A stretch of 64,000 nucleotides of DNA from Symsagittifera roscoffensis (taxonomy: Eukaryota > Xenacoelomorpha > Acoela > Convolutidae). The translations under genes and the position numbers were made by a program. Positions 24,445 to 36,300 of the stretch are shown here, one piece after another (positions within the stretch are counted from its first letter, which is position 1; each line of letters begins with the position of its first letter). The notes beneath the pieces are model-generated. The model was not told where the DNA came from. It made no database searches and worked only from the letters and a program-made list of their open reading frames with translations. The DNA is taken from the NCBI RefSeq assembly GCF_963678635.1, contig NC_087062.1:1736001-1800000 (forward strand). Reading direction: 5' to 3'.

Positions 24445-25470
24445 TTATAATAAAGTGACAGATTATTTGTGCCCGGGGAGTTTTTTTCCAGACAAATTTT
24501 GACTTCTTGAATATCAATTTTCGACGGAATATTTTAAAGTAGTGTCAAAAAGCAATTGGCTACAATATCACCTCTGAACAGGCTTCTATGTCAGCTACCA
24601 TTCGAATGAATCTGGCGTTTATTTGTGATATCTGGCTTTAAGTGAACGAATAGTCTGAATGCATACTTCCTCATTGTTCACACGTTCATAACGGAAGTAA
24701 CGCAATATTTGTGCTCGGTGGTTTTTTCTTCAGATAAATTTCGGCTTTTCAATGAGCCATTGTTGACGGCATTTTGTTATATCATTCAAAAAGTTTTGTT
24801 GTCCTGAGCTTTAATTTAAAAAAATATTTCAGATGGGATCTTTTTTTTAAAGGTACGGGGCCTAAAATTTAGCTAATTTGGACTCACTTGGATAAATAAC
24901 GCAAGATTTATTTGGTGCTACCAACGCGTAAGCAAAGACTTAATCCTTAGAATATGTTCGAGAATTTTTCGAGCTTAGAATGTTTCGACAAGGAATTGAA
25001 GTATGCTATTTGGTCTATTTGTTAATGCCCTACATCCGAAAGTATATCATTTGTACTTTACATAGCGTGTACGGGGATCAAAACGAACACTGCTTTTTTT
25101 CAAATTTTACATTGTAAAAACACGCATTTAGTAAAAAAAAACACGATCACAGTGAAATGAATGAGAAAGAGCCATTTTTGGTCTATTCTTTGGGTTTTTG
25201 GTAATCCACCCTCTATGGAAGCAATTGAAAGCTGTTTACTTGAATCAAAACTCTTGAAACAATGAAAACTGCAAACTGCTATTCATTTGCCGTATGAGCA
25301 TTTTTGTTTAGATTTTTGAAGAACAATGAATGTTTATACTTAGGAGGGTTTTTTATTCAGTCAGTTTTCAATTTTAACGCTGCATTTTTGACGGAATCTG
25401 TTTTTATTATCTGAATTTATTGTTGTATGAACCTCAACTTTAAAAAGATATCTCTTATTAAAATTCAGAA
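24445..25470. repeat. cluster of dispersed repeat family B copies
   Basis: Three related pieces (24445-24560, 24680-25080, 25330-25470) share TTTTTTCTTCAGA-AAATTTCG, TTTTTGACGG and TTGTTGTCC blocks with each other and with 14995-15385. The spacing is irregular, so this is a cluster rather than a tandem array. Confidence 0.5.
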
Positions 25471-26056
25471 ATCACAAATTTAAAAAAGTTAAAACTTCCA
25501 AAAAAATTGGAATTTTTCTCAGGTTTTTTTTAAACAATGAGCTTGTGATCGACGATAGAGAGCAGTCATAATGTTCAAGAACGTACGAGCAGTCTTATTT
25601 TGCCTTATAACTGCAGGCCACAAAGTAACCAGTTCTTACATTTGATTTCCCAATTATTTATTTTCTTATTTTATTCTATTTAATTGCAGAGAATGGGAGA
25701 AAAATTTGTTCTGCAGTGTTTTTAAGTTGGTTTTCTCAGTTTGTTTAAGTTTTCAAGCTCAACCTTGCTCCGCAGCTAGGTTTTTTCTCGCGCAGTTTCA
25801 GTTTGTACGAGGTTGAAGGTCGTATCAGATGGATAAAAACCATTTCAATAGTTATTTTAAAAGAATATTCAGAAAAAATTTCTCATGGCTGCAAGAAAAA
25901 CGGATATAGTTTTTTGTTTGTTGTTGAACTGCCTTGACAACGCATGGATTGAAGGGCAGAAAGATAGCCAAAATTGTGGCCTGGTTTTTGATTGGTTTTT
26001 CTTGAGTTCTACTTTTTTTCAGATCCATTTCATTTTTTGTTTAATGCAGTTGCTGT

Positions 26057-26095
26057 CCTAACCCTAACCCTAACCCTAACCCTAACCCTAACCCT
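26057..26095 (-). repeat. interstitial telomeric repeat (TTAGGG)n
   Basis: About 6.5 perfect copies of CCCTAA on the plus strand. It is flanked by unique or MITE-rich sequence on both sides, so it is internal rather than a chromosome end. It is consistent with the ancestral animal telomere motif. Confidence 0.95.
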
Positions 26096-26476
26096 CCCCC
26101 ACCGGGCGTTATTCTTGAACGGGGGACTATTTATTGGTAGAATTTGGGAGGGAAGCAGGTTGACGTTGAGCAACTGCCGCCTGTTCTGGGGGTAAAAAAT
26201 TCTCTAGTGGGTAAACTTTAAACTGGGGGTAAATTTTAAATTTTGACTAAAGAAGAAGGGCAAAGCATAAATGGCAGAAAAGTCATGGAATTTACTAAAA
26301 GACGTTGCACAGTTTGCAACTTTCTTGAAAAACTTGCAAAAATTCTGCAAAAGATAATCGAAATTAGTTCTGAAATCAAAGTGGATTATAATCTGTTATA
26401 ATAGTTTATAATGGAGTTTTATTTCAAAATTAGTCAACTATAATGGATTATTTTGGCAAAAGTATTTTATTTCAGT

Positions 26477-26861
26477 TAGGGGCGGATCTAGAATTTTCTC
26501 GAGGGGGGAGGAGGTTTTTCAAAAAATGATTCGAAATTTTGACGACCTTTTTTTAGGCTGACAAATTTGATAAGCACTAAAAAGACGCTGTTTTGGCCCA
26601 ATTTCTTGCGCTGCAAAAATTTTTTTGAACAAACAGTTCAAAAAAGCCGTTTTTTGGCACTTTTTGGAAAATGTTGTCAAAATATCGCGTTTTTTTGGCG
26701 CGCGCTCCCTCTCAAAATTACTATATATTGGCGCCAAAGGCGCCTTTAGAAAAATTTTAGGATATTTTGGATTTCTTAAAAAGTACCAAAGGGTCGACAG
26801 GAGGTCGAATCCCTAACGGGGGCGTCCGCCCCTCGCCCCCCTCCCCCTAAATCCGCCCTTG
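26477..26861 (+). mobile_element. hAT-type MITE, copy 2, with 8-bp target duplication
   Basis: Terminal inverted repeats TAGGGGCGGATCTAG and (right end, reversed) CAAGGGCGGATTTAG match at 12 of 15 positions. The element is flanked by identical 8-bp direct repeats ATTTCAGT (26469-26476 and 26862-26869), the hallmark of hAT transposition. It is 385 bp long and non-coding. Related copies are at 22535, 53335, 55237 and 56020. Confidence 0.85.
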
Positions 26862-27386
26862 ATTTCAGTACCTAAAATAAATGGATTAAATTAGATTTTT
26901 TTTTCAAAATTAATCGATTGTAATGGCAATATAATCCATTTCGTGGTCTAAACTTTGCATCTGTAATGGATTAAAATGGATTATGTTCATCTCTGAAATC
27001 CATTAAAATCGATTAGAACCCATGGACGCAATTTTATATATCATTTGAAAGGTATTAACGTTATAAGCTCAAATTTCAAAATATAATTTAACAATCATCC
27101 TTTTTTTAAAAAAATATCGAGGGTTTGAAAATTACCAATTTATCCAATTTGAGATAATTACCGTGAAGGGAATTGCTTGAATGGAAACTGTTGCCCTTTC
27201 AACCAGGTGTTTTTGTATTTTTCTAATGGTTTTAGTTTGATAAGAACGTATTTCATGGCGACCGACATAGAGCCAGAGAAGACGCGATGTTGTTAGGGCG
27301 GCATTGTTAGGACGCAGACAAAGACATAGGTATCATTTTTTACTCCAGTTTCTTAGAATAACCTTGAGAAAAAAGTATTTAAAGTA

Positions 27387-30300
27387 TCAATCATTTAATT
27401 CGTCAGGAAGACGTGGACACCTCTTCTGCTCCAGTGTCACGAGAGGGGTGAAAATTCCTTTTGTTTCCAGCAAGTTCACAATAAGCCGCACGTTATACGG
27501 GTCTGGATTGCGGTCACGTGACAAAACCCAGACACCTGTTATCTTATGCCCTCTAATCTGCTGACAATGGTACAGCAGGGCGAACTTGGACCCCTGATGG
27601 ACGAGGAAGAAGTTGGGTTGTACATGCGAGGGGTACTTGTCGTCGGGGTCTATGATGAAACTTCCTACTGAGTTGTGGCTCGCTTTCTGGGTCACATCTA
27701 CTCGGCTGATGTACCTGTCCACTCCATTGAAGACCGTAAGGTTCACAGCCAAGAACCAATCTAAGCAACAGCGTCTTTCCAACATTGTTCCGCTCATTTT
27801 TCTACACCCCCCCCCCCCCACCTGCGAAATTTTATTAGTAAAATTTTGTTCACATTATCAGATTTTTACATAAATTGGTATGCGGACTAATTAGGCTATG
27901 ACAAACATATTTGGTATTCATACTTAACCTTGTAAAACCACTCTTTGCAACATTAAATTGATCCATATCTGATGTGGGGAAAAGGGAAAAGAGCCCATTT
28001 TTCACCAGATAGTTTTGATGAGAAACAAAAATTACTTTAAATATCAATGAATTCATATAATTTGAATTTTTGAAAAACCATTCGCATAAGTGGAAAATTT
28101 TATCCAATTTTCAGATTGGAATTTATATTATAGTGTAGAAAAAGTATAGCAAAAACTAAGTTTAGCTAAATAAGTAAGACCGTTCTGAGTTAGGACCGAG
28201 TTGGTTAACTCATAGAGTAATTTCGGATAGGGTACACCGTCTGCTCGTCACGCTATCTTATTTTCGGCCGGATAGATTCGTGCAACTTCTTAGTCTAATA
28301 CCGATCCTAATCTTACTCTTATACTATCTAGTCTCAGGTTGTTTAACTAGTCTCTGCTAGGCTCAATAGATCTAGGGTATACTGGTTTATTGCGGCTGTT
28401 GAAGTGCTCGGGAGAGTCCAACTAATTTCTAAGTTAAATTCAAATCTCTCTGGTGCTGAAATTACAAGTAATTTCAGCACTTACAAATAAGTGGGTTGTT
28501 AGTTAGATGGATCATGATTGGTTAATATTAAATACTTTACATTGGTAAAATATCTAATTTATCCAATCATAAAATGTAGTTTAGATCAGGTTCCACCCAT
28601 CCGGGTTTTACAGAGTTTTTTAGAATAGTTCTTCTGCAATTCGAAGGATGGATGATGGACCTTGGTGTTTGGCGAACATCTTATTTCTTCTGTTTCCTTT
28701 TTATTAAAGAAGTTCCAGGAAGCTGGAGTTAGAGACATAAGACGTTGTGTCTTCTAGTGACAACGACTAAGTCTTTGCAACAAACTCAAATCTGATTTCA
28801 GAATGGTTTGCTATGTCAGGTTTTTCTGTTCTGCGTGGAGATTGTGCGTGGAGGGGATGCCTGGTTACTCGGATCTGTACGTATACTTGAACATCGAGGT
28901 GGTCATTGGTCTAGTTCAATGAAGTCCTTTTCTGCGAAGTCAAGTCGTACTCTAAATCCTTTGAGTTGTGATTGTGAGTGGCATATCGATTGTGGTTGGT
29001 CATTCCCTCTCGAGTGTAGTGGGATCGTTTTGTCTTTAGATGTTCGTCCTTGGTGTTGTATTCTGATCTATGTATTGCATAATGTAATTTACATTTTATA
29101 AAACATTTATTAGTTTAAAATTTTTTAATTATGATTTTAGTTAGTTGTTTTCACAAAAGCTTTTTGTTTTAGTTCGGTTATTTTGAAGAGTTACTCACAC
29201 TTGAGTAGCTCTTATTAAAAATAGAGGTGTGGTCACAAAGCGTGGATGTAGCGCGGTGGGTTAGGCCGGCTATAGAGCATGCTCAGGACGTCCTTCCTGG
29301 TGGGTTAGGCCAGGAGTGGGAGTATGATTTCATGCGGTTTTTATGAGGGGTCCTGTTATGTGACAACGTTTTATGTTGGGTTTATTGTGGTTTTTCTTAT
29401 GTCTTGTTGGTTATGTCCTTTTTCCAAAAAGCAAATTGTTCGTGGTATGGGTTTGTCTTTCGACTTTTTTGTGTTTTATTATTTCTTTCTTAGACTTTAT
29501 AATAGTCTTCAAAAGAATAAATTATCCAGTTTTAAACTGGGTTAATCCGGTTTGGGTACCGTTGGTTTCCTTTTCTTAGTCATGCTGTTATTCTATGATT
29601 TGTGGTATTTAGTAAGCTGCGTTGGTTAGTTTTGTTTAGTATATGATTCCTTTCCAACCGAGTTAAAGGAAGGTTTGAAACATGTTATTATATGTTAGAG
29701 TTGTTGAGTGTGAAAACTAAAATTCATTATTTTAAACAATTCTTCGTGGGCGAGCTGTGCGAGTGTGGATAGAATTTCTGTGCGAATGAATGAAAATATC
29801 AAAAGGTTAGTACTGCAATTGCATTTTATTAATTTACTGCATAGAATTTGGAAATTTACTGCTAGTTATGGGGGAATTTTAAGTTACAAATTTTCATCAT
29901 AATTAGATTTACTGCTTGTGGGGAAAATTTTAGAAATGAATTTACTGCATTGGTATTAAATTTATAAATTTATAAGTGTAAGAGATTAATAGAATTGTTG
30001 AAGTCTGTTTGATGAAATTTGCGATCTTTATTTGTTTTTTGTGGTTTTTGTAGGTGATCGTCGGATGAAGGCTAAAAATCTAAGGAAAACATGGATAAAG
30101 TATGGTGAGTTTTTTAATATTTCAATTAGTTAGTAATATTCATTTAATTCATACTTACCTGTTAGTCGTCGGGGAAAAAACCGTGGGGGAAGATGTCGTG
30201 AATTAGTTCTGAAGTTGTTAGTAGTTTAGCTAAGATGCGGATGATATTTTTAGTCTGAAGCAGTGGCCAAAGCAATTGGAGTGCCTTGATAGTGGTTAGT

Positions 30301-33300
30301 TCTTCAGTGCCAACTGCAAACTCATAAGGTGTGTTTTGGATTAGATTATATAATTTGTGATTGAATTTAGTGTTGTGGATGAATTCTAAAATTGGGATTT
30401 CTATGGGTTGTACAAACTCGTGCGGGATAAGGAAGGGTCGGGATTCTTCGGCGTTGAAGGTCTTGGTGATGGGACAGAAGATGTACATTTGGGTTATGGG
30501 GTCATAATTACGAAGAATACCATGAAGGTTAGTATCTTTAATGCAATATGTGAAATTTAGGAAAAATGGTGAAGTGTATTTGGAATTAATGAATTGAAAA
30601 CGATGGTGTGGTTGTCTAGAGGGTGTGTGTAGGTCAAAGTGATTTTGGATGAAGCGATAATAACTATATGTGTGGGTTTGTTTAGTGCGCAACATAATAT
30701 CGTGTGAGCAGTGTAAATCTCTTTCGTGTGGTGCAAGGAAATGAAAGGTTAGTGAAAATATTTGGAAGCGTTCTTTAAAACTTTCGTATGCTTGTGTGTC
30801 TGTTAGTGCTTCTGAAATAATGTGATCAAACTTTCGGTCGAAGATGTTTAGTGTAAATATATATGGTGTCTTGATGAAAAATTTCTCGGTAATTTGTGGA
30901 TTAGCGAAGCGATCGTCGTCTAAGAATTGATCTTGGTTAGCTCTGATGATGTTGTGATCATAGTATTCGAGTGTATATTCGTTAGCTCTAGGTGCAGTGT
31001 GTGTTTTTAGTGATTTTTTATATCCAACGTAAGTAAATTGTCTAGCGGTTAGTGGTGTAGTGAGTCGATATAGCATGTCCGTATTTCGCTCTATATCGAT
31101 GTGAGTGTTAGATAAAGGTAAGCAAAGAGGGTTAGTAAAATGATAATATGAGGTCCAAGAGAGAGTGGGCATTAAAACGTATTCATCTACAAAGTTGCGT
31201 GTTTCGTTAGTGTCGTGGGGGGTGTTTAAGGTGTATTGTGGGAATGAGGGTAAGGTGATGGCTAAAAATTCTTTTGTGTTAGTATGCTTGGGGTGGTTGA
31301 TGTATTCACGGGCTGTTCCTGGTTTTGCTGGGAAAGGATGGTTGGGGAACTTTCTTTTAAAAGTGCGGTACGCTCTATTAGTGTTGAGTGAAGATTCAGT
31401 TGATGTGGATGATGGTGCTAATGATTCAGTATAATTTGAAGAGGGTGTAGGGGTAGGGGGGTTGGATGAATTGATTGTGGAGGAGTAGGTTGGGGTAACT
31501 TGGGAAGCATAAGAGGGTGTGGGAGTGATTGGGTCAGGGTTATTGGATAATATGGGTTGAAAAGGGGGTTGAGAAAAATTAGAAGAGTTATGAAAATTAT
31601 TGGATGGGGATGGTTCTGAGTCGGCAAATTCATCGGGGGTTTCAATATTCGGGTTGTTGAGTTGTGAGATGGAATATAAAACTGAGATGTGTGAATTAGT
31701 GTCGGAATTCATGCCTGATGTTACATTACTAGGTGGAAAATCGGGTGGCGGAAAAGCAAAAAGTGGTATTATTGGGATTGGAGAGGTAAGATTGGTTGGG
31801 TGGGAATTTGATCGGTGTAGTGATCCAAGTTGGCGGCTCATCGTGGGCTAAAAAAATGATTATTTTGAGACTGAAAAGCGGTGGTATGGGGTTGTTCAAT
31901 AATTTGTTCATAAGTATTATCATCTTGTGACTGGTGTGTCATTATATGTTGGATGGGACTTTGTGATGTGGTGAGTCGAAAATTTGGATTATGTGTGATG
32001 GCTAAATTTCGAAAATTTCGTGGGACTAGGGATAGTGGATGGTTATTTGGTAGGGGTGGTAATTGTGGTGCCGTTGGCGTTATGTCTACATTGTTATGTT
32101 CTTCGTCGTATGTATTTTGTCGTGTTGCTATTTTTGTGTTATATTCTTTTATTTGTGCGTCTAAAAGAATTTTGTTTATAGATGTAGAAAAGATTCCAAA
32201 AAATCCTGCAAAGAGTATGCGTGCTACGCTTGCTTGTCTGTTTACTTGTGTGTGTATAGCACATGTGTTGTAGATTCCTTTTAAAAGTGAGAAAAGAAAT
32301 CCAATAAAGTTAAACATTGCGTATAAAATAGTCAATTTTTCTAAGATGTAATAGGGCCATCCTAGAAAATCGAGGATCTCATTTTTGAGTGTAACAAAGC
32401 TAAAAATGTTAATTGGTGATATATCTTGGGGACGGTATTTTTCACCGTTTAGATATATATAATCTTTAATGTCTTTAAAATATCCGCTATAGTCTTGCGT
32501 GTAGATATCGGCAAATCCTGCGGTTTCTGCAAGTTTGCGTAAATTTTGGTCTATTGATTGTCTTTGTATAGTGTCCATTTGTGTTAATAATTCTTGGAAT
32601 TGTTGTGTTCTAATGTGATGTTGAATATCTGATTTTGAATAGATTCCTATTGATTGTAAGTCTATATTTGGGTTTCGAGCAATAGCGCGAATGCTTTCTG
32701 GTGAAAATTTTTTGAGTGATTGCATTAATGTGGGATATGGAGTGAGAAGATAATATTTATTTTCATCAGGGTTTAGTTGTACTACATTGTGGCTGTTTTC
32801 TGATCCACATGGGACTGCGGTATCCCAGAAATAGGTTCTTCGTGAAAGTGTATCCACGAAATGTACTTTATTCTTATAAAAGATAGGAATTCTTTTATAA
32901 CATCGTTTATCTTCAAAAACGTATAGTGGTGATACTTTTTTAGTACAAGTATAAAACCATAAGATGTTTCCTTCATAGTCTAAAAAATTTGATCTATTTC
33001 CAGATAATAAGTATCCTGCATAGGGTATTTTTAATACTGCTAGTGCAAGTGATTGTAATATTTGTGTTCGTTCTAATTCGCATAGTTGGTGTAGTGTTTC
33101 TAATTCGGAGAGTGACATTTCTTGAAAAATTCGGCTAATTGTATAATCTAGTTTCATATCTAAATGAATATCATAGTGGATATTACCGAAATATGTAGTA
33201 TTCATTAGTGATAATTCTTGTAAGCGTGTGCTTCTGGTGTCATGGGGTTTTAGATGTCCACCAGGTTGTCCGTTGCTTTTTTCAAAATTAACTGGTATAT

Positions 33301-36300
33301 AGGATGTTCCTTCGTTTGGAGGATGACCTGTGGCATATGGGTCAATTTTTACTTTTCCAGTGGTCATGTCGAATCCTTTTTCGTATTCAACTAATATTTC
33401 AGAGTATTGTGTTCTGTGAAGTGGATTCCTGTATTTACATGCAAGTTCTGTTTCTTGATATATTTGAAAACGTGTCAATTTATTTTCTATATTGTCTATG
33501 TTTCTAAAATTAGAACTTAGTTTTCGTGATGGATGGACTTGTTCATATGGAATTGATTGTATAAAATATTTTTCGTGAAATTTTATCATACGAGCGTGTA
33601 TTTTTGCTACTTGAAATGTTGTACATGTATCTTCGGGGAACCAAACAATTGTTGCTTGTGTTCTCGTTGTAGGGTCGCAATAACCTTGATCATTTTTACA
33701 AGGTAATCGGATTCCTTGATAGATCATTGTATTATCTGATAAATCTCGTGTTAGTTGTATTTTTTCGAGTTGTATTTTCCAATCGAAAAACATTATTTCT
33801 TGGTATCCTTTATTTTTTGTGTCTGCTTTGCAGTTTGATGGGTCATTTATACCAATGTGTGGTATCCAATGTTTATCGTGTAGGTCATAGGTTAATCGTC
33901 CGTGTGCGCCGTTATACGGGTATTTTTCGTCTAGTTTTATATGTCCTTGGTGTCTTTCAAGTTGTGATTGATGTACAGAGTCTCAAAAAACTTGAAAATT
34001 AACTAATTTTCTTTGGGAGTTTTTATTTTGTGTGATGTTTAGTCTAAGTAATTCATTTTTACAATCGTCGGGATTGAGATGTAAAAGACGTTCTATATTA
34101 CTCTGATAGAATGATTCATGGTCAAGTCGGTTTTTGTTTCCGTTCGAGACTTGTGAACAATGTACTTTCTTTTCGGAAAATGTTGCTGTGAATTTATAAC
34201 CTGTAACTGTTGTTGCTCGGGCTTTTGAATAGAGTGTTGCTATTACATCTGTGGTTTCTATAGCTTGTGGTTCTGTTTCACATTGTGATACTTGATTTAT
34301 TGCATATTTATGTAGTGTTTTTTGTTCATTTTCTTCACAATCGTAATGTGTTACTAATAAATCTTGTGGTCCTGTACGAGGGGAAGGGTTTATGTTTTGA
34401 TTTGAGATTACTAGAAAAAGGAGTTGGAGAAAAATTAATAATTTTAGAATATACATGTGTATGATAATCCTGAGTATGGATTATAAAATGTAATGTAGCC
34501 AATTGTGTTTTTGGTATATCTGTCGTATTTGTATATTACTTCAGTAGTTATAAACGGTGGTGGTAGTGATTGAGCTGTTATGTTAGGTGGATTTAATGGG
34601 TAGGGATGTTGGGTAATATTATTTAACTTAACTGTGATTTCAAACTTTAATTGTAAACTGTTTTGTTGGAGTATTTGAATATTGTGATCACGGATATCGT
34701 TGTGAATATCTTGGCGATATTGTAATCTATTAAGTGCCCAGTTATGAAGGCGGTTACTTTCTTGATGTTGTCCAAATAGTGGTGGAGGTGCTGTAAATGT
34801 ATTCCAATCTAATCTTAAAGGAATATTTATTGATGATTGTTCTCGATATCTGGCGTCGAGATTATTTGGAAAATTTAAGTTAAAAGGTGGTGGTGAAATC
34901 TGGCTTATTGATGGTGTTGATGGTAGTGATAATGTTTCTGGTAGTGATGAGGATGTTGTTGTATCCGTAGAAATATCTATTGGATTATTGACTAAATTTA
35001 ATTCACCTTGTGTAAATGAATGTTTTGTCCAATATGGTAGTCGTGATGCCTGGTTTGGGGGGTTAAAGGGATTTTCACGTATTTGTTCAGATGTTGGTGT
35101 TGAACCTAAGTAATCTGATGGTAGGCTTGAGGTGCTACGTTGTGAAAGAATCGTAGGGGTTTCTGGTAATGTATCAATGGTGTTTTCTGGAGTGTTTTGT
35201 GATGGGGATTGAGGTATATCAAAGTGAACTCGGGGAGTTTGAAAATTTCTGTTTCGTCGAGGATGTATAATTTGTCTATTTATTTCGACTGTATTTTGGT
35301 TTTGACTAGGATTTCTTATTCTACTTAGTTCTTGTGGTAGTGTTGGGTATAGGTTATATGTTGGTTCGCTTAGAGGTGCTTGTCGTTGAACTGGTTCTAG
35401 TGGTTCTGATAAACGAGCATGTCGTTCTTCAAAAGTGTATGGATTGTCTTGAAAAGAAATTCGTGTAGATGTTTGAGGATTTTGAGTAATTGAAGGTGGT
35501 GTTTGGTTATCTTGGGATGATGTCGGTGAAGACTGATTCTGTGACTGTTGGGTAGCAATTTTTGATGGATTTTTGAATTGTTACTTTAGTGGGAAGGTTT
35601 ATGTTTAATATAGTATTCTTCCAAAAAAAGAATTAGAAGGATTGTTGCTAGGGCAAATGTGAAGATTGCTTTCTTTATACATTTACATATTGTCAAAATG
35701 AGGGATGATAAAAATGTTATGAAAATTACAAACAATAAAAAAATATCGGTTCTACTGAAAATTGTTCGTATCATTTAGACAAGTTATATGACTCGTACCT
35801 GTGGATGTAATCAAGGGTTTTGGAAAGTTGGAGGAATAGTTCGAGTATAGTGTAGAAAATTAAAAAAATGTTACAAAAAATGATTAGGATTATTAGAGAA
35901 GATTCAAGTATATCAAAAAGAAATATTATAAAGGTTTCAAGTATTGTAAAAAAATGTTTAAAATTTATGAGTATTTGAGTAACTGATTGAGAGAAGAGCA
36001 TTTAAGAAATGATCTCTTGGTCGAATATTTTTTGCTGTTTGAGGCGATTTTCTAGTGTGGTCGGATTATTTATTAGTTTTTTGACAAGTGGGTTGAGTTT
36101 TGTAAAAAATTGTTGGGGGCAATTTTCATGGTGATTGGGAGGTCGTCTTTTTCTTTATTTTTGTTTGTCAAATGATCCGGGGTATGGTGAGATTTTTATA
36201 CTTTAGGCTAATTAAAATGTTCATTTTGTTACTTTAGGCTAAGTTAACAAATTTGCTTTGGGGGTATTCGTGGTCTGAGTTGGGGAAATATTGTTGATCT

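Larger units (their letters stand above)
21784..27386. other. repeat-rich interval between the GTPase-like and lipocalin genes
   Basis: No host exon could be supported. The interval holds a hAT-type MITE (22535), a decayed Merlin-type transposase (23215), family B pieces (24445, 24680, 25330), family D pieces (22930, 24040), a telomeric tract (26057) and a well bounded MITE (26477). The missing 5' exon of the GTPase-like gene should lie here. Confidence 0.5.

Noticed and set aside
26057..26095. Chromosome end
   Set aside because: Ordinary sequence continues for tens of kilobases on both sides.
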